Shown piece after piece: positions 1 through 8,766 of a DNA stretch of 64,000 nucleotides. The DNA lies in the NCBI RefSeq assembly GCF_914484835.1, contig NZ_CAJZAR010000050.1, positions 132 to 64,131 of the forward strand, read 5' to 3'. Origin of the DNA: Paraburkholderia tropica. GTDB taxonomy: Bacteria; Pseudomonadota; Gammaproteobacteria; Burkholderiales; Burkholderiaceae. A program made the position numbers and the translations under genes. Under the pieces are notes generated by a model. The model had not been told where the DNA came from. It did no database searches and was given only the letters and a program-made list of their open reading frames with translations. Within the stretch, counting starts at the first letter, position 1; every line of letters starts with the position of its first letter.

Positions 1-167
1 TCGCGCTCGGCCGCAAGGTCGCCGACGAACTGATCGCCCAGGGCGCGCTCGAGATCGTGCGCGCGCTGTCTGAAGCGGGTCCTGAAGAACAACGCGTGCC
101 GAATGCCCCTCCGGCCTCCTCCGGCAACGCCAACCGCGCGGGCGACGATCCCGCCGAGCCGCGATGA
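1..167 (+). CDS. hemC: Hydroxymethylbilane synthase (porphobilinogen deaminase), C-terminal end only
   Basis: Only the last 54 codons are present; the frame begins at base 3 and ends at the TGA at 165-167. The visible start of the fragment (ALGRKVADELIAQGA) is like the end of HemC, where a helix of the form LGxxVAxxLLxQGA closes domain 3. It is followed by a 30-residue Pro/Ala/Asn-rich tail that looks disordered. The stop overlaps the next start in an ATGA arrangement (164-167), which implies translational coupling to hemDX. HemC joins four porphobilinogens into hydroxymethylbilane, the substrate of the HemD domain encoded next. The call leans on this gene order. Confidence 0.82.
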   Translation, partial: ALGRKVADELIAQGALEIVRALSEAGPEEQRVPNAPPASSGNANRAGDDPAEPR

Positions 168-2413
168 CTGCCGGCCCGTGGCAGCCGCGCCAGGGCGGCC
201 CGGGTTCGGCCCAGCCCGACGAGTGGCGCGGGCCGGCCGATTCGGCCGTGCCGCGTGAGGAAGCGGGCGGTGATATCGCGGGCCATGCCGCCGCTGCCGA
301 TTTCACCGTCGTCATCACCCGTCCGGCCGGTCAGTCGGATGCGCTCTCGGCGCAACTCGCCGCACGCGGCCTGCGCGCGCTCGAATTCCCGCTGATCGCC
401 ATCGCGCCCGTGGGCGACGACGCGCCGCTGCGCGACGCGCTCAACGCGCTCGACCGTTATGCGCTCGTCGTGTTCGTGTCGCCGAATGCGGTGGATCGCG
501 CGTTTGAGTGCTACCGCTCGATTTCGTCGATCTGGCCGCACGCGCTGCCGGTCGGCGTGGTCGGTCCGGCCAGCGTCGTCGCGCTTGCGCGCCACGGCGT
601 CGCCGCGCCCGAGCATCGCGTGATCAGTCCGGCGGGCTCCGCCGACGAGGAACCGGCGCGCTTCGACTCCGAATCGCTGTACGCCGCGCTCGAAAAGCAG
701 TTCGGCGAGAACGCCTTCGCCGGCAAGCGCGTGCTGATCGTGCGCGGCGACGGCGGGCGCGAATGGCTCGCCGACCGCCTGCGCGAAGCGGGCGCGGAAG
801 TCGAAGCCGTCGCGGCCTACCGCCGCATCGTGCCCGAGCCGCCGATGGGCGCGTGGGCGGCGGTCCACGCGCTGCTCGAAGGCGCGCCGCACGCCTGGCT
901 CGTGACCAGCTCGGAAGGCGTGCGCAACCTCGACGAACTCGCGCGCGAGCACCTCACGGCGGGCGAGATCGTCGAGTTGCGCCACGCTCAACTGGTCGCA
1001 CCGCATCCGCGTATTGCCGAGACGGCGCGCGGATTGGGTTTTGATAGGATGACGGTGTCCGGCGCGGGCGACGAGCGCATCGTCGAGACGCTGCTGGGGC
1101 TTGCCGCTTCTGCGTCAGCGTCCGCCGCCACGGTTTCTTCCGATCTCTCTCCAGCCGCTGCTTCAGCGGCTCAACCGGTTCAGAACACCCCGGCCTCGCC
1201 GCCGGCACAACCACGCATGACTGATTCGAACGATTCCAGCCACGTTCCCAATCAAGGCGCCGCTTCGACGGGCGCTTCGCACACCGCATCATCGTCGGCT
1301 TCCTCGTCTGCGAAGCCTGCCAGCGCGAGCGCGCGGCCCGCGTCGTCGTCGTCCTATGCGTCGGCGCCGCTGACGCCGCCCGGCAACGGCGGCGCGCGTC
1401 GCGGCGCCGGCAACGCGATCCTCTGGCTCGTGGTCGTGCTGCTCGCGGCCGGTGCGGCGGGCGGCGGCTATGCGCTCAACCGCAAGCTCGACCGCGTCGA
1501 CGCCTCGCTCGCGCAGCGCCAGCAAAGCGCCGACCAGCAGACCGCCGCGCTGCGCGCGCGCGCCGACGAGGCCGCGTCCAGCGCCCAGCAGATCGACAAG
1601 CAGATGGCGCAGCTCGAAGGCAAGATCGCCGACGCGCAGAATTCGCAGCAGGCGCTCACGCAGCAATACGCCGACCTCGCGCGCAACCGCGACGACTGGA
1701 TGCTCGCCGAAGTCGGCCAGATGCTGTCGAGCGCGAGCGAACAGCTTCAGCTCACCGGCAACACGCAGCTCGCGCTGTTCGCGCTGCAAAGCGCCGACAC
1801 GCGTCTCGCCGCGTCGGCCAGCCCGCAGGCGCTCGCCGTGCGCAAGGCCATCGCCGCGGACATCGACAAGCTCAAGGCCGCGCCGTCCACCGACCTCGCC
1901 GGTCTCGCCATCAAGCTCGACACGGCGCTCGCCGAAATCGACGCGCTGCCGCTCGCGGGCGAAGCGCTCGTCGCGCACACGAAGCCCGAAACCGCCGCGC
2001 CCGCCGACGTCGCCGTCACGGCCGCCGCCACGGGCGAGCCGCGCTGGAAGGCCTGGCTCGACACCTTCGTGCACGGCATCGGCCAGCAGATCGCGAGTCT
2101 CGTCCAGGTGCGCCGCATCGACAACGCCGACGCCATGCTGGTCTCGCCCGATCAGGGCTACTTCATGCGCGAGAACCTGAAGCTGCGCCTGCTGTCGGCG
2201 CGCCTGTCGCTGCTCTCGCGCAACCCGGCCACGCTCAAGTCCGATCTCGCCGCCGCCGACGCCTCGCTCGCGCGCTACTTCGACAGCGCGTCGAAGGAAA
2301 CGCAGAACGTGCGCGACCTGCTCAAGCAGGTGGACGCCGGTTCGGCCGCCGTCGCGCTGCCCACGCTCGACACGAGCCTGAAGGCGCTGCAGCAATACCA
2401 GAGCCGGGGGTAA
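164..2413 (+). CDS. hemDX: Fused uroporphyrinogen-III synthase / HemX-like membrane protein
   Basis: A 749-aa two-part protein. Residues about 47-305 match HemD, which cyclises hydroxymethylbilane to uroporphyrinogen III (start FTVVITRPAGQ; later VLIVRGDGGREWLADRL and the VTSSEGVRNL stretch). A Ser/Ala/Pro-rich linker (about 310-415) leads to one membrane helix (about 418-440, AILWLVVVLLAAGAAGGGY), a coiled coil (about 441-510) and a HemX domain. HemX is annotated in many genomes as a uroporphyrin C-methyltransferase, but no methyltransferase motif is visible. The first 46 residues are an unusual low-complexity extension. Fusion of HemD with HemX is known in Burkholderia. An in-frame ATG at 1217 begins MTDSNDSS, like a free-standing HemX. 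It starts four bases after hemC coding and ends 2 bp before hemY. Confidence 0.9.
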   Translation: MTAGPWQPRQGGPGSAQPDEWRGPADSAVPREEAGGDIAGHAAAADFTVVITRPAGQSDALSAQLAARGLRALEFPLIAIAPVGDDAPLRDALNALDRYALVVFVSPNAVDRAFECYRSISSIWPHALPVGVVGPASVVALARHGVAAPEHRVISPAGSADEEPARFDSESLYAALEKQFGENAFAGKRVLIVRGDGGREWLADRLREAGAEVEAVAAYRRIVPEPPMGAWAAVHALLEGAPHAWLVTSSEGVRNLDELAREHLTAGEIVELRHAQLVAPHPRIAETARGLGFDRMTVSGAGDERIVETLLGLAASASASAATVSSDLSPAAASAAQPVQNTPASPPAQPRMTDSNDSSHVPNQGAASTGASHTASSSASSSAKPASASARPASSSSYASAPLTPPGNGGARRGAGNAILWLVVVLLAAGAAGGGYALNRKLDRVDASLAQRQQSADQQTAALRARADEAASSAQQIDKQMAQLEGKIADAQNSQQALTQQYADLARNRDDWMLAEVGQMLSSASEQLQLTGNTQLALFALQSADTRLAASASPQALAVRKAIAADIDKLKAAPSTDLAGLAIKLDTALAEIDALPLAGEALVAHTKPETAAPADVAVTAAATGEPRWKAWLDTFVHGIGQQIASLVQVRRIDNADAMLVSPDQGYFMRENLKLRLLSARLSLLSRNPATLKSDLAAADASLARYFDSASKETQNVRDLLKQVDAGSAAVALPTLDTSLKALQQYQSRG

Positions 2414-2415
2414 GC

Positions 2416-3615
2416 ATGGCGATCCGTGGACTTCTCTGGCTCGCGCTCCTGTTCGTCGTGGCGGTCGCGCTCGCGACCGTCGGCCGCTTCGACGCGGGGC
2501 AGGTGCTGCTCGTCTATCCGCCGTATCGCGTGGATGTCTCGCTCAATCTGTTCGTGGTCGGCATCGTGGTGGCGTTCCTGCTGCTCTACGCGATCCTGCG
2601 CTTCGTGCGCAACATCGTGACGATGCCGCGCCGCGTGGCCGCTTACCGGGCGCGCGCGCGCAAGGAAAAGGCGCATTCGGCGTTGCGCGACGCGGTCGGC
2701 AATCTCTACGCGGGCCGTTTCTCGCGCGCCGAGAAGGCCGCGCGCGATTCGCTCGCCGACGACAACAACAAGGGCGCCGCGGGCCTGATCGGCGCGAACG
2801 CCGCGCATCGTCTGCACGAATACGCGCGCCGCGACGACTGGCTCACGCAGGTCGACGACCCCGAGTTGCAGGAAGCGCGTCTGATGGCGACCGCCGACAT
2901 GCGCGCCGATGGCCGCGACGCGGACGGCGCGCTCGCCGCGCTCACCGAAATGCGCTCGCAGGGCGGCCGCCGCATCCACGCGCAGCAAATCGCCTTGCGC
3001 GCGCAGCAGCAGCTCAAGAACTGGAGCGAGGTGCTCAAGCTCGTCAAGACGCTCGAAAAGCGCGAGGCGCTGCATCCGGCCGTGGCGGTGCGTCTGCGTC
3101 AGCTGGCGGCGGAAAACCTGCTGCGCGACCGTCGCCATAACGCCGACGCGCTGCTCGAACTGTGGCACGCGCTCTCGCCGGTCGAACGTCATTCGCCGCG
3201 TCTGGCCGATTGCGCAGCCGAACTGCTGATTGCGCTGGAGCGGCCGGCGGACGCGCGCAAGATCGTCGAGGAAGCGCTCTCGCACAACTGGGACGCGCGC
3301 CTGCTGCGCCGCTATCCCGACACCGCGGGCGACGACGCGCTGCCGCTCATTCAGAAAGCCGAGGCGTGGCGCAAGGAGCGTCCCGAGGACGGCGACCTGC
3401 TGTTCGCGCTGGGCCGCCTGTGCCTGAAGCAGCAGTTGTGGGGCAAGGCGCAGTCGTTCCTCGAAGCGGCGCTGAAGTCGGCCAACGCGCACGGCAACGA
3501 GCCGCTCAAGATCCGCTCGCATCGCGCGCTCGCGCGTCTGCACGAGCAGCTCGGCGACGCGGACAAGGCCGCGACGCACTACCGTGAAAGTGCGATGTCG
3601 ATGAACGTGGTGTGA
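2416..3615 (+). CDS. hemY: HemY-type TPR membrane protein of the haem operon
   Basis: A 399-aa protein with two N-terminal membrane helices (residues about 4-22 and 38-60) followed by a cytoplasmic domain of helical TPR-like repeats (LYAGRFSRAEKAARDSL, LFALGRLCLKQQLWGKAQ, ALARLHEQLGDADKAATHY). This is the architecture of the gammaproteobacterial/betaproteobacterial HemY, which is unrelated to the protoporphyrinogen oxidase of the same name in Bacillus. Its exact role in late haem synthesis is not settled. A run of G at 2408-2411 serves as ribosome binding site, partly inside the end of hemDX. It is the last gene of the hemC-hemDX-hemY operon, closed by the terminator at 3655. Confidence 0.9.
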   Translation: MAIRGLLWLALLFVVAVALATVGRFDAGQVLLVYPPYRVDVSLNLFVVGIVVAFLLLYAILRFVRNIVTMPRRVAAYRARARKEKAHSALRDAVGNLYAGRFSRAEKAARDSLADDNNKGAAGLIGANAAHRLHEYARRDDWLTQVDDPELQEARLMATADMRADGRDADGALAALTEMRSQGGRRIHAQQIALRAQQQLKNWSEVLKLVKTLEKREALHPAVAVRLRQLAAENLLRDRRHNADALLELWHALSPVERHSPRLADCAAELLIALERPADARKIVEEALSHNWDARLLRRYPDTAGDDALPLIQKAEAWRKERPEDGDLLFALGRLCLKQQLWGKAQSFLEAALKSANAHGNEPLKIRSHRALARLHEQLGDADKAATHYRESAMSMNVV

Positions 3616-3654
3616 CGCTGCGTTCGCGCACGAAAGCAGCACTCGCTGCAACGA

Positions 3655-3687
3655 AAAACGGCCGCTAAACCAGCGGCCGTTTTTTTA
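3655..3687 (+). terminator. Rho-independent terminator after hemY
   Basis: The 12-base arms AAAACGGCCGCT and AGCGGCCGTTTT are perfectly complementary around a 5-base loop, followed by further T. It also serves the minus-strand MFS gene from the other side, since A residues precede the stem. It lies 40 bp after the hemY stop. Confidence 0.93.
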
Positions 3688-3707
3688 TCGACGGATGTGT
3701 GGCGCGT

Positions 3708-5027
3708 TTATCGATCCACCAGCGCCTTCGGCGCCGAAAGCGCGAGCAGCCCACCGAGAATCATGAACGCCGCGAGCATGTACATGCCCGAGTCGTTGGC
3801 CGCGGTAGCCTGCTTGAGCCAGCCCACGGCGTAGGGGCTCAGGAAGCCCGCGAGATTGCCGATCGAGTTGATCAGCGCGATGCCCGCCGCCGCGCCCGTG
3901 CCCGCAAGCCACGCCGTGGGCAGGCTCCAGAACAGCGGCAGCGTGGTGAGGATGCCGAAGGTCGCGAGCGTGAGCGCGGCCATCGCGAGCGTGGTGTCGT
4001 GCGCCCACGTCACCGAGAGCACGAGGCCGAGCGCGCCCGCCGCCGCCGGAATCGCGATGTGCCAGCGGCGCTCGCGGCGACGGTCCGCGCTTCTCGCCAC
4101 CAGCACCATGCCGACCACCGCCGCCGCGAACGGAATCGCCGAGAGCAGCCCGATCGCCAGCGCGTCTTTCACGCCGGTCGCCTTGATGATGGTCGGCAGC
4201 CAGAAGCTCACGCCGTACAGACCCATCACGAACGAGAAGTAGGTGAAGCTCATCAGCAGCACGCGCGGGCTCGTGAGCACGGTGACGAGCGGCGGATCTT
4301 CCTTGGTGGCGTCCTCGGCGGCGATGTTGCGTTCGAGCAGCGCGCGTTCCTCCGCCGTAAGCCACTTCGCGTTGGCGATGCGGTCGTCGAGCACGAAGAA
4401 CACCAGCACGCCGACGATCACCGAAGGCAGCCCTTCGAGCAGAAACAGCCACTGCCAGCCTTGCCAGCCGTTCGCGCCGTCGAAGGCCTTGAGAATCCAG
4501 CCCGACACCGGCCCGCCGATCACGCCCGAGAGCGCGATCGCCGTCATGAACCACGTCGTCATGCGGCCGCGCCGGTGCGCCGGATACCAGTACGTGAGAT
4601 ACAGAATGATGCCGGGAAAGAAGCCCGCTTCGCACAGGCCGAGCAGAAAGCGCATCACGTAGAACATCGTCGGCGTGGTGACGAACATCGTCAGGATCGA
4701 GACGAGTCCCCACGTGACCATGATGCGCGCGATCCAGATGCGCGCACCCACGCGATGCAGGATCACATTGCTTGGGACTTCGAACAAAAAGTAACCGATG
4801 AAGAAAATGCCCGCGCCGAAGCCGTAGACGGCATCGGAGAGATTGAGCGCGGCGCTCATCTGCAATTTGGCGAAGCCGACGTTCACGCGGTCGAGATACG
4901 CGACCACGTAGCAGAGCATCAGGAGCGGCGTGAGCCGCCAGGCGACCTTGCGGTAAGTGGCTTCCTCGAACGCCGACGTCGGCGCGCCCGCGTTGGCGTG
5001 CGGCAGGGGATTCGCTGGACTGGACAT
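3708..5027 (-). CDS. MFS transporter, anion:cation symporter (phthalate/tartrate permease) type
   Basis: A 439-aa protein with about 12 predicted membrane helices in two halves and a charged central loop near residues 205-245. Features of the ACS branch of the major facilitator family are visible: YLDRVNVGFAKLQM in helix 1, GYFLFEVPSNVILHRVGAR between helices 2 and 3, and the GLCEAGFFPGIILYLTYWYP stretch. The family imports organic anions with protons. A GGAGAC box precedes the ATG. It is the last gene of a minus-strand cluster (aldehyde dehydrogenase, short-chain dehydrogenase, transporter), so it probably imports the compound the two oxidoreductases degrade. The substrate cannot be told from sequence. 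Confidence 0.88.
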   Translation of the reverse strand: MSSPANPLPHANAGAPTSAFEEATYRKVAWRLTPLLMLCYVVAYLDRVNVGFAKLQMSAALNLSDAVYGFGAGIFFIGYFLFEVPSNVILHRVGARIWIARIMVTWGLVSILTMFVTTPTMFYVMRFLLGLCEAGFFPGIILYLTYWYPAHRRGRMTTWFMTAIALSGVIGGPVSGWILKAFDGANGWQGWQWLFLLEGLPSVIVGVLVFFVLDDRIANAKWLTAEERALLERNIAAEDATKEDPPLVTVLTSPRVLLMSFTYFSFVMGLYGVSFWLPTIIKATGVKDALAIGLLSAIPFAAAVVGMVLVARSADRRRERRWHIAIPAAAGALGLVLSVTWAHDTTLAMAALTLATFGILTTLPLFWSLPTAWLAGTGAAAGIALINSIGNLAGFLSPYAVGWLKQATAANDSGMYMLAAFMILGGLLALSAPKALVDR

Positions 5028-5168
5028 GGTGTCTCCAATGTCGTGTGTTGGCTGTTTTTGATCTCGACGATGCCAGGCAAAAGCACGACCATTCTAGCCG
5101 CGCCGCCGGGGCGCGGCGGCGCGGGAAAACACTCATACGTCAAGCACTTACGATGAGGCCGATGGCGC

Positions 5169-5927
5169 TCAGACGCAGCGCCCGCCATCCACTTCGAGAC
5201 ACGTGCCGGTGATGAACGCCGCCTCGTCAGACGCGAGATAGAGACACGCGTTGGCCACGTCCTGCGGCGTGGAAAAACGCCCGAGCGGAATCGTCGCGAC
5301 GAAGCGCGCGCGGTTCTCGGGCGTATCGGGCACGCCCATGAATTCGGCCGTGAGCCCCGTATCGCCGATCACCGGATTCACGCAGTTCACGCGGATGCGG
5401 TCCGGGCCGAGTTCGGCGGCGAGCGCCTTGCTCGCGACGATCATCGCGCCCTTGCTGCCGTTGTACCAGACGAGTCCGGGGCGAGGCCGGATGCCCGCCG
5501 TCGAGGCGATGTTGACGAACGCGCCGCCGCCGCGCTCGCGAAAATGCGGCACGAACGCGCGCACGCTCCAGTAGAGGCCTTTGACGTTGACGGCGTAGAC
5601 GCGGTCGAATTCCGCTTCGCTGACTTCCATGACGGGCTTGTTGCGATGCGTGGTGCCCGCGTTGTTGACGACGATCTCCACGCTGCCGAAGCGGCCGATG
5701 GCGGCTTCGCGCAACGCGTGCCAGTCGGCTTCGCGCGTGATGTCGCCTTGCACGGCGAGCGCGCTGCCGCCCGCGTGCGCGATCTCGCCCGCCACGCGCT
5801 GCGCGGCCTCGGCGTTCAGATCGTTGACGACGACATTCGCGCCTTCGCGCGCATAGGTCTTGGCGATGCCTTCGCCGAAGCCCGAACCGGCGCCCGTCAC
5901 GACGGCCGTCTTGCCTTTGAGTCGCAT
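5169..5927 (-). CDS. Short-chain dehydrogenase/reductase
   Basis: A 252-aa classical SDR. The Rossmann nucleotide motif TGAGSGFGEG (residues 11-20) is followed by VNDLNAEAAQ. An Asp at the end of strand beta-2 suggests preference for NAD(H) over NADP(H). NNAGTT, the NIAST serine strand, the catalytic YNGSK (Tyr/Lys) and the C-terminal LEVDGGRCV are all present, so it should be active. A GGAGA box lies 6 bp before the start. It sits 39 bp downstream of the aldehyde dehydrogenase and 141 bp upstream of the MFS gene. Together they suggest oxidation of an alcohol or hydroxy acid to a carboxylate. FabG-like roles are possible, but the context is catabolic. Confidence 0.88.
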   Translation of the reverse strand: MRLKGKTAVVTGAGSGFGEGIAKTYAREGANVVVNDLNAEAAQRVAGEIAHAGGSALAVQGDITREADWHALREAAIGRFGSVEIVVNNAGTTHRNKPVMEVSEAEFDRVYAVNVKGLYWSVRAFVPHFRERGGGAFVNIASTAGIRPRPGLVWYNGSKGAMIVASKALAAELGPDRIRVNCVNPVIGDTGLTAEFMGVPDTPENRARFVATIPLGRFSTPQDVANACLYLASDEAAFITGTCLEVDGGRCV

Positions 5928-5966
5928 GTTGTCTCCGAAATTTTTATGCGTGGTGTAGAAGCGGCG

Positions 5967-7406
5967 TCAGCCGTGCTTGAGCGCGATGGTTTTCAGCACC
6001 GTGAAACCGTAGAGCGCTTCGAAGCCTTTCTCGCGCCCGTAACCCGACTGGCCCGAGCCGCCGAACGGCAGTTCGACGCCGCCGCCCGCGCCATAGTTGT
6101 TGACGAACACCTGGCCCGCGCGCACGCGCCGCGCGATGCGCATCTGGCGCGCGCCGTCGCGCGTCCACACGCCCGCGACGAGGCCATAGGGCGTGCCGTT
6201 GGCGAGCGCGAGCGCCTGTGCCTCGTCGTCGAAGGGCATGGCGGCGAGCACCGGTCCGAACACCTCTTCCTGCGCGAGGCGGCTTTGCGGCGGCACGTCG
6301 CGCAGGAGCGTCGGCGCTTCGTAGAAACCGCCGGACGGCGCGCCCGCGTCGAGCGTGCCGCGCGCGGCCACGGCGATGCCGTCGCGCTGCGCTTCGTCGA
6401 GGAAGTCGCGCACGCGCCGCCGCTGCTTCTCGTTGATGAGCGGACCGCAGTCGAGATCGGCGCCCGCAGGCCCGACGCGCAGCGCCGCGAACGCCGTCGC
6501 GAGCCGGTCGAGCAAGGGCGCGTAGGCGCTGCGCTCGATCAGCACGCGGCTGCCCGCCGAGCAGGTTTGCCCCGCGTTCTGCACGATGGCGGCGACGAGC
6601 ACGGGCAGCGCGGCGTCGAAGTCGGCGTCGGCGAACACGATCTGGGGCGACTTGCCGCCGAGTTCGAGCGTGACCGGCACGTGATGGCCCGCAGCGGTCT
6701 GCGCGACGAGCTTGCCGGTTTGCGGCGATCCCGTGAACGAGATGTGATCGATGCCCGGATGCGCCGAGAGCGCCGCGCCCGCCTCGTGCCCGAGACCGGT
6801 GACGAGATTGAGCGCGCCCGGCGGGAAACCGGCTTCGTGCGCGAGCGCCGCGACACGCAGCAGCGACACGCAGGCGTCCTCGGCGGGCTTCACCACGCAG
6901 GCGTTGCCGGCGGCGAGGGCGGCGCCCACGCTGCGTCCGAAGATCTGCATCGGGTAATTCCACGGCACGATATGGCCCGTCACGCCGTGCGGTTCGCGGA
7001 TCGTGAGGACCGTGTAGCCGTTTTGATAGGGCAGCGTTTCGCCGTGCAGTTTGTCGGCGGCGCCCGCGTAGAACTCGAAGTAGCGCGCGAGCGCGGCGGC
7101 ATCGGCGCGGGCCTGCCTGAGCGGCTTGCCGGTGTCCTGCGCCTCGAGTTGCGCGAGCGCTTCCTGATGCTGCAAGACGAGACCCGAGAGCTTGAACAGC
7201 AGGCGTCCGCGTTCGGCGGGGCTCAGCGCGCCCCATGCGCCTTCATACGCGGCGCGCGCGGCCTGCACGGCGGCGTCGATGTCGGCGGCGTTGCCGCGCG
7301 CGAGTTGCGCGAAGGGCTGGCCGGTGGAGGGATCGATGGCGGCGATCGTCTCGCCGCTGGCGGGCGCGCGCCACGCGCCGCCGATGAAATGCTTCGCTTC
7401 TTCCAT
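5967..7406 (-). CDS. NAD(P)-dependent aldehyde dehydrogenase
   Basis: A 479-aa aldehyde dehydrogenase superfamily member. The catalytic glutamate motif (VTLELGGKSPQ) and nucleophilic cysteine (QNAGQTCSAGSRV) are intact, as are GHIVPWNYPM (cofactor site), FTGSPQTG and the C-terminal PFGGSGQSGYGREKG. The ATG at 7406 is preferred because a GAGG box lies about 8 bases upstream and the protein then starts MEEAKHFIGG like its relatives. A longer frame from 7496 adds 30 unconserved residues. It is the first gene of the minus-strand cluster with the SDR and the MFS transporter. Length and motifs are nearest to betaine/gamma-aminobutyraldehyde-type enzymes, but the substrate is unknown. Confidence 0.92.
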   Translation of the reverse strand: MEEAKHFIGGAWRAPASGETIAAIDPSTGQPFAQLARGNAADIDAAVQAARAAYEGAWGALSPAERGRLLFKLSGLVLQHQEALAQLEAQDTGKPLRQARADAAALARYFEFYAGAADKLHGETLPYQNGYTVLTIREPHGVTGHIVPWNYPMQIFGRSVGAALAAGNACVVKPAEDACVSLLRVAALAHEAGFPPGALNLVTGLGHEAGAALSAHPGIDHISFTGSPQTGKLVAQTAAGHHVPVTLELGGKSPQIVFADADFDAALPVLVAAIVQNAGQTCSAGSRVLIERSAYAPLLDRLATAFAALRVGPAGADLDCGPLINEKQRRRVRDFLDEAQRDGIAVAARGTLDAGAPSGGFYEAPTLLRDVPPQSRLAQEEVFGPVLAAMPFDDEAQALALANGTPYGLVAGVWTRDGARQMRIARRVRAGQVFVNNYGAGGGVELPFGGSGQSGYGREKGFEALYGFTVLKTIALKHG

Positions 7407-7751
7407 GCATGCGCCTCGTAAATAGGGAATGAAACGAGGGAAGGGGAATGCAAGACGAAACCACGTGTCGACCATCATCAGGCATGCGCCGCGCATGGCG
7501 GGCGCGAGCGCCTGGACCGCCGGGTCATTATCGCGCCAATCGCGGCGCGCGCGGGCGTTTTCAGGAGACGCTTCATGCCGCGTTCACGGGGGATTCGCTC
7601 GGGGTTCATCCGGGCGCCGCAGCCGATTGGCTATAATGCTGCGAACCTCCGACGTCCGGTTTCGCACCGGCACGCCTTGCGCGAGAGCCGCGTGCTCGCC
7701 GCGCGCCACGCGTGAACCGTCGCTTTTTTCCCCTTCTCACAGAGAGCGCTC
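7407..7751. promoter_or_regulatory. Divergent promoter region between aldehyde dehydrogenase and ppa
   Basis: This 345-bp gap separates divergent genes. A perfect TATAAT lies at 7632-7637, 115 bp before ppa, but no convincing -35 hexamer stands at 16-18 bp; ATTGG directly precedes it. No promoter could be picked for the aldehyde dehydrogenase side. No protein-coding signal was seen. Confidence 0.5.
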
Positions 7752-8279
7752 ATGAGCTTCGCAAATGTCCCCGCCGGCAAGGATCTGCCGCACGACTTCA
7801 ACGTGATCATCGAGATTCCGGCGCAGAGCGATCCGGTCAAGTACGAAGCCGACAAGGAAATGGGCGTGCTCGTCGTCGACCGTTTCGTCGGCACCGGCAT
7901 GCGTTATCCGGTCAACTACGGTTTCATTCCGCAGACGCTCTCGGGCGACGGCGACCCCGTCGACGTGCTCGTGATCACGCCGTTCCCGCTGCTGGCCGGC
8001 TCGGTCGTGCGTTCGCGCGCGCTCGGCATGCTGCAGATGACGGACGAGTCGGGCGTCGACGCGAAGCTGATCGCCGTGCCGCACGACAAGGTCTGCCCGA
8101 TGACGGCCAACATCAAGTCGCTCGACGACGTGCCCGAGTACCTGAAGGACCAGATCAAGCACTTCTTCGAGAACTACAAGGCGCTCGAAAAGGGCAAGTG
8201 GGTCAAGGTCGAAGGCTGGGTCGGCATCGAAGCCGCTCACAAGGAAATCACCGAAGGCCTCGCGAACGCGAAGAAGTAA
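7752..8279 (+). CDS. ppa: Inorganic pyrophosphatase (family I)
   Basis: A 175-aa soluble enzyme that hydrolyses pyrophosphate to two phosphates, pulling biosynthetic reactions forward. The family signature DGDPVDVLV with its metal-binding aspartates is present, as are the conserved substrate/metal residues in KYEADKEMG, RYPVNYGFIP and the VKVEGW stretch. Length equals the usual bacterial hexameric form. An AGAGAGC sequence lies close before the ATG. The gene stands alone, with its own terminator at 8311. Confidence 0.97.
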   Translation: MSFANVPAGKDLPHDFNVIIEIPAQSDPVKYEADKEMGVLVVDRFVGTGMRYPVNYGFIPQTLSGDGDPVDVLVITPFPLLAGSVVRSRALGMLQMTDESGVDAKLIAVPHDKVCPMTANIKSLDDVPEYLKDQIKHFFENYKALEKGKWVKVEGWVGIEAAHKEITEGLANAKK

Positions 8280-8310
8280 GCGTCGCAACGCCCGGTTTCC
8301 AGGCTGTAAA

Positions 8311-8346
8311 AAAAACCGCACGTGCCGAAAGGGCGTGCGGTTTTTT
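8311..8346 (+). terminator. Rho-independent terminator after ppa
   Basis: AAAACCGCACG pairs with CGTGCGGTTTT, with U-rich tail to 8346. A-runs on the left flank could let it act for the convergent minus-strand gene as well. Confidence 0.9.
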
Positions 8347-8377
8347 CATGGGCGTCGGCCAGGCGAACGCGCTCGCT

Positions 8378-8713
8378 TCAAGCGGGCGCTTCGGTCTCCG
8401 GCTCGCCGCTCTCGGGCGCGTCCACAGGCGCTTCCACAGGCACCGGCGGCAGCACCGATTCGAGCGTGCGCGCGCCCGCCGCGAGCGCGCGCTTTTCGCG
8501 CGGCGTGAGGCGCTTGACCCAGTATTCGGCGCGCGAGGCGCTCGCGCGGTCGGCGAGCTCGAATTGCGCGAGCACCTGCACGGGCTTGCGCGAGCGCGTG
8601 TAGCGCGCGCCCGTGCCGTCGGCGTGCTGCGCGAAGCGCGCGGCCACGTCGAGGGCGATGCCTGTATAGACGCTGCCGTCGGCGCATTCGAGCAGGTAGA
8701 GGAACCACGGCAT
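8378..8713 (-). CDS. GIY-YIG domain protein (UPF0213/YhbQ type)
   Basis: A 111-aa protein whose first 80 residues are a single GIY-YIG nuclease-like domain: WFLYLLECADGSVYTGIA gives the Y-L and Y-T-G elements, followed by conserved Arg and a Glu-bearing YWVKRLTPREKRAL segment. YhbQ-type proteins are small solo GIY-YIG proteins with DNA-related activity in some species. The last 30 residues are Pro/Glu/Ala-rich and probably disordered. No clear ribosome binding site is seen. It stands alone between ppa (convergent) and the GNAT-like gene. Confidence 0.85.
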   Translation of the reverse strand: MPWFLYLLECADGSVYTGIALDVAARFAQHADGTGARYTRSRKPVQVLAQFELADRASASRAEYWVKRLTPREKRALAAGARTLESVLPPVPVEAPVDAPESGEPETEAPA

Positions 8714-8766
8714 ATTTCTGGAAGCGATGATCGTGAGGCGGGTATAGGTTCAGGTCTGGACGCGTG

